From contig OU342638.1 in the NCBI GenBank assembly GCA_910589415.1, positions 34,693,579 to 34,757,578 of the forward strand: a stretch of DNA of 64,000 nt, read 5' to 3'. The notes beneath the pieces were generated by a model, which searched no databases, had not been told where the DNA came from, and saw only the letters and a program-made list of their open reading frames with translations. Below are positions 56,901 through 64,000 of the stretch, in pieces (the stretch's first letter is position 1; every line of letters begins with the position of its first letter). The translations under genes were made by a program, and so were the position numbers. The DNA comes from Malachius bipustulatus (lineage: Eukaryota; Arthropoda; Insecta; Coleoptera; Melyridae).

Positions 56901-59896
56901 CACATCTTCATGATTAAATTTAACAGCAATTTCTTCATTATGTTCTTCAACTTTATATTCTAATGCAGTTTCTTCACTTTTGTTCTTCAAATCTTCAGCA
57001 GATTTGTCTTCAGTTGTTTTATTATATTTGTGTAGTACATCATTATTATATTCAACCGCAATTTCTTCATTATGTTCTTCTTCAACTTCATGTTTTGACT
57101 CGATTTCTTCATTTTTGTCCTCCAAATCAACAGTTTTGCCCTCAGTAACCTCATTGGTAGTGATTACAACTTCATCTTGGATATCTTTGTTGAATTCTTC
57201 TTCAATTTTGCCTTCATCATCTTGAAGAACCTCAACCTTTGCATCGACCGTAACATCTTCGATATCTTCCACATCCAATTCTAAATTTTGATCGAAGATC
57301 ACTACCGGAACTGGAACCGGAACCTGAGAATCGTTTTTATCATCCATTTCATCCCCTTTCGGTAGGTTTTCTTCTTTTTGGGAAGATAATTCTTCAACAC
57401 CTTGATCGACTTCAAAAATGAATCGACCACTCGACAATTCGACTCTCTGAAAGCTCTTTTCACCGTCTGAACCGACAGAAAACGTCCTCATGATCACTCG
57501 TTTGTTGACGGTCTCGTTAACGTTTTTATTGACGAAGAATTCACCACTCGTCGTGCTACCGGAAGAGCTATTATCAGAAGACTTAACGTTGTTCTTGGTT
57601 ATGTCCTCGTCCGAGTACATGTTGATGGGGCTCCTCAATCCTTTCTCCCTGTCGAAAGTGAAATTGATGTCGTCGTAGCTTTTATACAGGCGCTCCTTGG
57701 GTTCTTCTTCTTCGAACGCGCAGTTCTCCAGCGCAGAGTACAGGGAATGTCGGTACGGGTTGTTCGATCGGGGCTTTGGGCGGGGCTCGGGGTCCTTTAG
57801 CACCGAGAGCAGCTTGGGGTTGTCGGTGATCACTGCGGAACTCTGGATCGGAGAGCTGATCACGATCTTCTGTTTTCTCACTTTAGCGATTCGTTTGAGG
57901 GTGCCCTTACGACCGAATTCATTCAACGAGAGCAGCAATTTCTTTGCGAACAATTGCTCTTTTGATAATTTCTCGTCGTCCGCGTTCGGATCGATATCCT
58001 GACAGATTTCTTCCAACGTTTCGAAGGTCACGTTGTAATCGTTTTTGATCTTTTTGACCGGGGGCGGTTTTTTGTTCAGGAACGATAACTTGACTTTCGG
58101 GATGCTGATCCTCGAGATGAATCTGCTCTTTGGCGATTTATCTTCGATTTTATTGGGCTGTGTTGGTTCCGGTGGTTCCGGTTTCTTCTCCAGGTTAAGA
58201 TCGATTGTCTCGAGACTTGTCTTTGAAGCCGCCGCTCTGGGTTTAACGATCGTTATATCATCGGAACGGTTCAATTCCGCACTGCTAGACGAGCTGGATC
58301 GTAGCAATAAGTTCAAGGAATTCTCGCTATAGAAAGGTTTATCGATCGCAGTGGACGCTCTCGCTTTATCAATCGTACCGGAGCGAGTATCAACGTAATT
58401 ATTCAATTCCTCCGTGCTGCTTATTCTTAGAAGACCCTGCGGGATTGGTCTGCGATCCTTGCCACCGGAACTAGAAGGAAATATTTCGTCGCAGCTGTAA
58501 CTCTTCGTTAACTGCTTCTCCATGTAATCGTCGTTAGTTTCGTTCTGGTTCTGGAAATATTCGCTTCTAACTTTATGCAAGTTATTGCGATCCTTATTGT
58601 TGCTTTTACGATCGCTACTTCTCCAAGGGGACGCTTTATATTTCACAATTAACGCTTCGTCGTCAGCTCGGCTCTTATAAGTGACGGCCGAGTCGAGATT
58701 ATCGTCATCATCGATCGGTTCGATTTGTTCGACCGTTAGAAACCTCGGATCGCTGGCGATCGATTGTAATTTAGGATTCTTATAAACTGATCCCAAAAGG
58801 GGCTTACTGATCGCCAGCTTGTCTTTCGAGGTAGGCGCTACGGGCTTCCGATTGGTCATCTCGCTATCGTAGATCCTCTTCAGGTCCCTGATCGCTTTCT
58901 GCTCGTCGTTCAACTGATCCGACGGGACGTTAATATCGATGTCCATGTACAGATCGTTCAGCTGCGAGAGTATCTGCTTCTCCTCCTTCGATAACGCCTT
59001 CTCCCTCCTCTTCTTCAGCGATTTGTCCCTCTTTTTCACCTCCGTCACGACGAGCACGTTCTTCTGACCCGTCTTGATCCTCGTCAGATCGTCCGAGCTC
59101 TTACTTCTCGACTTCGACGAGGGAGAACCTCTCGCACACCTCATCATCGCGGCTCCCGTTTGCTCTTCTTTTTTCTTTGCACTTACATCGTTCCGATCAC
59201 CTAGTAACGAGACTCGATTGAAATTATGACACTTAAACGATCATCTAGCGACAAGCGGAGACTGGAAAACTGGGAGACCAATTAAGACTCAAACGACTAT
59301 GACGACAAGAAGGATAAAACATCAGCACTAACAAAGGAAGCGGAATTAAGCAAACGATCACTTGAGATAAGATTGATGATGATAATGATGATCATGATAA
59401 GAAAAAGTAGATACAACACACTTACTACTTGAGCACCATTTTATTTATTCAACTCAATAAAAACTCTCAAAACAAACAAAACTCTCGTAACATAACTAAC
59501 ATAACTAACTGCAATCAATCAATAATAATAATTGATAAAACTGATCATTTATAACTAATTATTAATTATTATCGTTATTATTACTCCCAGAAAAAAAAGT
59601 GGAATGAGTAATAGACCGTACATAAAAATAAATTAAAACCCAACAACAACAACGACGAGAAGATAAAATATTATTAAGAGAAGGAAAATTAAACACCAGT
59701 GGTTAGTTTTAGTGTTAGTAGAACAGGCGGTACCTTTAAGCTTGTCGATCTGGCTCTCCAGCTGTCTGACCCTGTCTCGATGGGCCTTGTTCTCCATTAT
59801 CATCTTCTGGAGGTCCTGCTGGGCCTCCGTTTTAAAATCGTTCGCCACTCGCACCGAGGTCAGCAGGTCGTTCTGGAATTTCTCCCATTCCTCGTT
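50976..59896 (-). CDS. SPECC1L: Cytospin (coiled coil plus CH domain), 3' half; 5' exons outside window
   Basis: Five minus-strand exons join in phase: 59896-59734, 52912-52751, 52560-52309, 51522-51131 and 51065-50976, giving the last 352 aa. The first continues a coiled coil ([20 protein letters not shown], then [18 protein letters not shown]), as in cytospin. The next two encode a Ser/Arg/Pro-rich linker ([18 protein letters not shown]). The C-terminus is a calponin-homology domain very close to vertebrate cytospin-[86 protein letters not shown]. The family crosslinks actin and microtubules and acts in cell shape and adhesion. The exon before 59896 must end in phase 0 and is not in the window. 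The large intron 59733-52913 contains a giant ORF; intron 52308-51523 contains a LINE. Confidence 0.95.
51611..52180 (-). mobile_element. 5'-truncated non-LTR retrotransposon (CR1/Jockey-like 3' end)
   Basis: On the minus strand 52184-51729 encodes the end of a LINE ORF2: [31 protein letters not shown], then [19 protein letters not shown] and [13 protein letters not shown], typical of the segment after the RT domain. It finishes with a short 3' UTR and a 25-nt poly(A) tail (T-run 51613-51637 on the + strand). It sits in a cytospin intron in the same orientation. The open frame without stops suggests a fairly recent insertion. Confidence 0.85.
53901..59147 (-). CDS. Giant uninterrupted ORF, acidic disordered protein (1748 aa), inside a cytospin intron
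   Basis: A single open frame of 1748 codons runs from ATGATG at 59147 to TAA at 53901; a frame this long cannot arise by chance. The N-terminal 100 residues are basic ([31 protein letters not shown]). Then come Ser-rich segments, a basic patch near 350-440, and an extremely Glu/Asp/Asn-rich region at about 620-1010 with imperfect repeats ([14 protein letters not shown] against [15 protein letters not shown]). [19 protein letters not shown] occurs near 1015 and [17 protein letters not shown] near 1140. No catalytic or membrane domain is recognised. It could be a nested gene or an alternative exon of cytospin: the frame stays open upstream to 59243, and an acceptor at 59201 (exon start 59200) is phase-compatible with the cytospin exon ending at 59734. 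A possible poly(A) signal lies at 53421-53426. Confidence 0.85.
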   Translation of the reverse strand: MMRCARGSPSSKSRSKSSDDLTRIKTGQKNVLVVTEVKKRDKSLKKRREKALSKEEKQILSQLNDLYMDIDINVPSDQLNDEQKAIRDLKRIYDSEMTNRKPVAPTSKDKLAISKPLLGSVYKNPKLQSIASDPRFLTVEQIEPIDDDDNLDSAVTYKSRADDEALIVKYKASPWRSSDRKSNNKDRNNLHKVRSEYFQNQNETNDDYMEKQLTKSYSCDEIFPSSSGGKDRRPIPQGLLRISSTEELNNYVDTRSGTIDKARASTAIDKPFYSENSLNLLLRSSSSSSAELNRSDDITIVKPRAAASKTSLETIDLNLEKKPEPPEPTQPNKIEDKSPKSRFISRISIPKVKLSFLNKKPPPVKKIKNDYNVTFETLEEICQDIDPNADDEKLSKEQLFAKKLLLSLNEFGRKGTLKRIAKVRKQKIVISSPIQSSAVITDNPKLLSVLKDPEPRPKPRSNNPYRHSLYSALENCAFEEEEPKERLYKSYDDINFTFDREKGLRSPINMYSDEDITKNNVKSSDNSSSGSTTSGEFFVNKNVNETVNKRVIMRTFSVGSDGEKSFQRVELSSGRFIFEVDQGVEELSSQKEENLPKGDEMDDKNDSQVPVPVPVVIFDQNLELDVEDIEDVTVDAKVEVLQDDEGKIEEEFNKDIQDEVVITTNEVTEGKTVDLEDKNEEIESKHEVEEEHNEEIAVEYNNDVLHKYNKTTEDKSAEDLKNKSEETALEYKVEEHNEEIAVKFNHEDVSKCDRAAEDKSSEDLNKIIVENNEENKFCEEDQDDPNEEIWGKNNKGEDREYNNEIEVKSAEEIENNSGEEGKFEDANEEIIEKRFIEEFEQNSSEEIEDKRELGLKSDEKNEEFKENHIEEVQGRSDFEDRSSEDIIKIKTGEELINDVIEVESKVFEDSNEELYEECEDSYEENETETGEYKSEFAQESEDGNNEEIEDRYPVNEDTESEEQGNHILLPEDKYIDHLFAPIGADLLEETSPADSLQYNNDTIDYKLQKYGAFSEEEEEEEYEIPLGVHAAYKNVVQEMKKRCSDAKKPETAIESNEDSEDSEDDDYNESRANIFNEESKREIVDFIENERIISSISDETSAEMHRVKGLTSSEKDLLECVNQRYSVVSEMNDSDWEFVDQMRKKYQARDGDDEFYVPIDDRQNEDESSRNHYENVEISPRIIIEEEKPSVIPKRPIALPRRQKIAEIEVNDTSDNSSQDSEEETYCSCNVDWSSPVSGESVNPVEFQMTGDCSISIPNNYSEIMTDDDKSNNEDVKVVEQNFSPGRDMESSPQNTTEVIDSNIRAIFNSRLTKKLDDLIDDEQASASAENADHKSDSAPPIREVKKFSSLFQELPQAKEEEDTAFGFAVPVPVSESNGSSEIMHHNETSPINDSHINLFRPNSETSLNDSSQNVNRNKVYEDLNGQRCKYNVTIASTLPYEETTRIKCDDDKSDKIKTNDSMTKVSRLKSIFESKSKDTDLLTKSDTKTMKVDCKVSSGAIPKTTRSRLNRSVDSDDSLIAAGLTSRFGRRDYDTKGSFSKAKKVFERLEDHRSVDSDNFKFYPEVPVEGNSQYRETVNEVLHPDEFGQFLGAVDSFEIHEEKIRERNDNLILQKEREENFILQPIGEDNSAAFSSRNYKRKIILTEDDRVAPSPVVVDKSLSSEEQFERILEAVKKDSLKKLSSSKRGEDEEVAGSGGGGSGNETFRKEEQLSSVLFDRNRDSVIGNSECGVVNPVKYDYDINEEI
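59440..59449 (-). terminator. Tandem poly(A) signals downstream of cytospin readthrough exon
   Basis: The minus strand reads AATAAATAAA, two overlapping AATAAA hexamers about 190 nt after the TAA at 59633. They are followed by a GT-rich stretch (taagtgtgttgtatc) typical of a downstream element. Confidence 0.55.
59633..59896 (-). other. Putative alternative terminal exon of cytospin encoding a hydrophobic tail
   Basis: If the donor at 59733 (gtaccg, weak) is not used, the cytospin coiled-coil frame continues [13 protein letters not shown] and then about 20 consecutive hydrophobic residues (Leu/Ile/Phe, then five Val) ending GF and stop. That is the layout of a C-terminal tail anchor. Tandem poly(A) signals follow. 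The isoform is inference. Confidence 0.45.
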
Positions 59897-61605
59897 CTGA
59901 AAAGGGATTTTATTAGATTTAAGACATTTTACCGGGAACAACAAATTAGAAACCTCATCTTCTATGAAATATACACTCTCTTTGCTGGCTGATTTCGTCC
60001 ATTTAAGCATAGACTCACATAACTTTACTACAAACCGGATTAATTATAGTAAGAATTAGTCACAGTTTCAATAATACTCATACACGGTCATAAGTAGGCA
60101 ACTATACAGTAATGGAATTTAGAGTTTTTATCTTATCTCGCTTAATACATCTGATTACATTATTACTATTACAAAACAAACAGTTTTAATTTTTAATTAT
60201 GTTTGTAATAATGATAAAAATTATCTATCCATCCAATTTCCTTCATCGTTATTTCGTATAATTAGATGTCACAAAAATGGGTTTTATTTAGACTCAGACT
60301 CAGACTAATCAAGATCGTGTCATTTTAGCTCGAATCAATCATTACAGTAAATATTTCAAGATTTATCTCAACTCAACGCAATTCTTAAACTTAGACTGCT
60401 CCAGGATGACTCACACGTTAATGTGATGATAAGAGCCGGTTTTGATGAGTTCCAAGAAGAATGAAAACACTAGGCAATGACTACTTAATTGATTTTTTAT
60501 TCTGTGTGTCATTTCAGGGGCCAGAATTTTCCCATTTTCTGTCTAAATACTCCCTCCTTTCTCTCTCATTTATCATTAGCAACTACCTCTTTCCATCTCA
60601 TTATGGATGGATAACCCTTGGAATGACAATTTTTCAAGAAAATAATCGATTTTTTATTCCTAACCAAACCTTACTACTGATTATGTATACATAAATTACA
60701 TGTCATATGTGGTACATAAATGACAGATTGCAGGACTTACTGAGCCCTAGTCATCATTATTGTCATTGTCGCTCTTAGTCACTCTCATTTCTTCCTTGAA
60801 ATTCAAACAAAATCAACCAAATTAAAATTTCGTTGTTTCCACATAAAAAAATAAATATCTTCAGTGTTGCCATCTTGACTGTGACTGTTTACTGTTTCCA
60901 AACGTCACTTTTTGATTTTGTAAATGTTTTTTTCTCGCTTTTTCCATCATAATCATAATTTTTTTTTTTATTCATTCCTAAACAAACTTCAAACCTTACC
61001 ACCTTCGAGTAAGTCTCACAGTTACTGGACCAGCCAAGTACGCCATATACTGATATAAACTATAACAAAGCCGAATGACAATAGTGGCAACAATGACAAG
61101 CGACAGCGGCAGTTTTCGTGTTAAAGGGCATTTCGATTCGATCTTCATTAAAAGTGAATCGATCCAATTAAAGATCGACATAAAAAAAGGCTAAATAGTC
61201 GATTATTCAACTTTGAAGAATTGATTCTTATTAATGAACATCCCCAGATAAAGCCCATTTATGTTCAAGAGACCATCAGTATGAGTCCCTCTTTTATTAT
61301 TCACTCTCTAAGCTCAATTCCTTCTCTCTCATACCACCTGCCAGTTCTTTCCATCTCATCATGAAACATCCCTTATGTTACTTTGGGCCCTTTATATTCA
61401 GTTCAATTTACTCTCTTCAACAACCACTCAATCTTTCTGAATTCTCAGTTCATCTGTAAATTCTCATCCCATTATTTTTAAATTTCCTCTCTCCTGTACC
61501 TTCAAGATTGGCCAAATCTCAGTCTTGGGCAACATCCCTGATCTTTACAGGATTTTGTTGCGTTTGTGACATGAAGACTTGCCTTCATTCTGAAGCTCAT
61601 TCTTT
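59897..61605. other. Cytospin intron sequence without recognised exons
   Basis: No exon with coiled-coil coding capacity in the required phase is seen. A 61-codon minus-strand ORF at 61181-60996 with a hydrophobic middle is unsupported. Confidence 0.4.
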
Positions 61606-61609
61606 CACT

Positions 61610-63290
61610 TCATACGGCTCCATTAGAAACTTGGAACCATTAGCACTAATTTGAGGATTATATTCTTTAAAACAGTGACAATTTCGATTTAAATGAGACA
61701 TAAATTTCGTATTTTCATTGCAATTTGTGTAAACTTTGATTAAATTGCATTTTATAATCTGCAAAGCTCTTAAATTCGAATTTTCGCGCCTAGCATATAG
61801 GCAATCCAAAATACATGATAATTACACCAATTTGAGCATTATTTTGTTCAAAGCTGTGAGAATTTCGATTGAAATAAGACAAATTTTTGTAATTGCCATT
61901 GTAATTTGTATTATATTTGAAAAATTTCATTTTATAATCTGCAAAAGCTCTTAAATTCGAATTTTCGCGCCTAGCATATCGGCAATCCAAAATACATGAT
62001 AATTACACCAATTTGAGCATTATTTTGTTCAAAGCTGTGAGAATTTCGATTGAAATAAGACAAATTTTTGTAATTGCCATTGTAATTTGTATTATATTTG
62101 AAAAATTTCATTTTATAATCTGCAAAAGCTCTTAAATTCGAATTTTCGCGCCTAGCATATAGGCAATCCAAAATACATGATAATTACACCAATTTGAGCA
62201 TTATTTTGTTCAAAGCTGTGAGAATTTCGATTGAAATAAGACAAATTTTTGTAATTGCCATTGTAATTTGTATTATATTTGAAAAATTTCATTTTATAAT
62301 CTGCAAAAGCTCTTAAATTCGAATTTTCGCGCCTAGCATATCGGCAATCCAAAATACATGATAATTACACCAATTTGAGCATTATTTTGTTCAAAGCTGT
62401 GAGAATTTCGATTGAAATAAGACAAATTTTTGTAATTGCCATTGTAATTTGTATTATATTTGAAAAATTTCATTTTATAATCTGCAAAAGCTCTTAAATT
62501 CGAATTTTCGCGCCTAGCATATAGGCAATCCAAAATACATGATAATTACACCAATTTGAGCATTATTTTGTTCAAAGTTTCGACAATTTCGATTGAAATA
62601 AGACAAATTTTTGTAATTGCCATTGGAATTTGTAATATATTTGAAAAAATTTCGTTTTATAATCTGCAAAAGCTCTTAAATTCTAATTTTCGCGCCTAGC
62701 ATATAGGCAATCCAAAATACATGATAATTACACCAATTTGAGCATTATTTTGTTCAAAGCTGTGAGAATTTCGATTGAAATAAGACAAATTTTTGTAATT
62801 GCCATTGTAATGTGTATTATATTTGAAAAAATTTCATTTTATAATCTGCAAAAGCTCTTAAATTCGAATTTTCGCGCCTAGCATATAGGCAATCCAAAAT
62901 ACATGATAATTATACCAATTTGAGCATTATTTTGTTCAAAGTTTCGACAATTTCGATTGAAATAAGACAAATTTTTGTAATTGCCATTGGAATTTGTATT
63001 ATATTTGAAAAAATTTCGTTTTATAATCTGCAAAAGCTCTTAAATTCGAATTTTCGCGCCTAGCATATAGGCAATCCAAAATACATGATAATTATACCAA
63101 TTTGTGCATTATTTTGCTCAAAGCTGTGACAATTTCGATTGAAATAAGACAACGTTTTGTAATTGCCATTGCAATTTGTACTACATTTGAAAAAATTGCA
63201 TTTTATAATCTGCAAAAACTCTTAAATTCGAATTTTCGCGCCTACAACATAGGCAATCCAAAATACATCATGATTGGAATGGAGACATAC
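61610..63290. repeat. 181-bp satellite array, about nine copies, with dimeric variants
   Basis: gcgcctagcatat recurs at 181-182 bp steps from about 61787 to 63057, with diverged edge copies. In the first five copies the next base alternates a, c, a, c, a, indicating a 362-bp dimer; further right, gtttcgacaatttcg appears in every second copy (62577, 62940). It lies in the intron region upstream of the visible cytospin exons. Confidence 0.95.
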
Positions 63291-64000
63291 TGTAACCCAA
63301 TTCAGGCCAAAACAGCTGCCAAAAAATGACATTTTTGACAGTGCTATCACTCCTTCTTATTTTAACATAGGTTTGACATTAAATGACCTAAATAATTTTG
63401 ATGATTCACCCAATTAAAACCTGAATTCAACAATTTTTACAACAATATTATTTTATCCAACTAGCAATTATTATTCAAGTAGATAAATAATTATCTAGCA
63501 AAATTAAGCTAGTATACATTGAGCATTACAGATTATAAAAAAAATATTTATTCACAAGCATAAACAAAAAAAAACCTAACCCACACCTCACACCTGAGAG
63601 GTTACATGATCAGTCAAGCCCCTAAATGTGTTATTTCATTACGGGAATTTAGAATTTACTCCCTTTTAAATTGAGTTCATTCATTTAAGTACCCGGCAAA
63701 GGAAAAGTTTTGATCAGACAAATATTTGAAGAAAAAAAAAACATCAAACCTGCTTGATCTAAATATAAATGAGGTCGTAAAAGCTACAAATTGAAATACT
63801 GCAGTACCAGTTTTTAAGCGGTTTTTACCATAACTGGAGATTTATTGAACAAAAAAAAAACTAACCAAGTTATAATCGGAGCATATTTCTGAAGCTTTGA
63901 CATTTGCTCCTAGTTCTTCATTTTTAATTTACTTTAAAAAGATGCCTTAAGCATTTATTAACAAAAATAAAAAGTTTTATTTGGAGGCAAAAAGATCAAG
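63290..64000. other. AT-rich sequence to window end
   Basis: I see no coding exon, tRNA or repeat boundary beyond the last satellite copy. Confidence 0.4.

Noticed and set aside
56554..58332. Plus-strand ORFs rich in Ser/Leu
   Set aside because: They are antisense shadows of the acidic Glu-rich region of the giant minus-strand ORF.
60996..61181. 61-codon minus-strand ORF with a hydrophobic centre
   Set aside because: No family resemblance, no clear splice context in a cytospin phase, and length compatible with chance.
61597..62533. Repeated 66-codon minus-strand ORFs
   Set aside because: Each is one 181-bp satellite monomer read in a chance frame; the period is not a multiple of three and no continuous protein results.

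Overview
The window is insect-type nuclear DNA: intron-rich protein genes with GT-AG splice sites, AT-rich spacers, decayed non-LTR retrotransposons and an unusual density of short-period satellite arrays inside introns and between genes. The content (insect-like rabphilin, cytospin and CRAL-TRIO genes, plus many unrelated 145-212 bp satellites in gene-bearing DNA) best fits a beetle, but the order is an inference.

Layout. 45-4589 (+): six exons of a PTB/PID-domain adaptor-like protein with a cysteine-rich segment. 5185-10300: a 171-bp satellite array with a trimeric higher-order repeat. 11636-19707 (+): a complete ten-coding-exon rabphilin gene (Rph; Rab-binding zinc finger, C2A, C2B, 636 aa), whose introns hold a TGACGTCA-rich inverted repeat and a family of foldback elements. 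20130-22960: a 212-bp satellite. 25540-27250: a 172-bp satellite. 27250-34940: no gene recognised; dispersed repeats, a 1.6-kb purine-only-like tract and a decayed LINE RNase H fragment. 34948-48623 (+): a CRAL-TRIO lipid-transfer gene (319 aa) with two phase-compatible first exons, each behind a TATA-like box; its long first intron contains a four-copy repeat, a 440-bp satellite with a conserved box, and a tRNA-like fragment. 49033-49707: a 148-bp array of hairpins, lying between the poly(A) signals of two convergent genes. 50976-59896 (-): the 3' half of cytospin (coiled coil plus C-terminal CH domain). Inside its largest visible intron lies a 1748-codon open reading frame (53901-59147, -) for a very acidic, apparently disordered protein. 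61610-63290: a 181-bp satellite with a dimeric pattern.

The genes do not form a pathway. Rabphilin acts in Rab-dependent vesicle exocytosis, cytospin in actin/microtubule organisation, the CRAL-TRIO protein in carrying hydrophobic ligands, and the PTB protein probably in phosphotyrosine or NPxY-type docking. The most notable points are at the cytospin locus (a readthrough exon that would end in a hydrophobic tail anchor with its own poly(A) signal, and the giant ORF that is splice-phase compatible with cytospin), the alternative starts of the CRAL-TRIO gene, the hairpin array with a compensatory base-pair change, and the conserved box in the 440-bp satellite.

Exon boundaries were read by eye from splice consensus, reading phase and protein family similarity; no alignment or transcript data were available.
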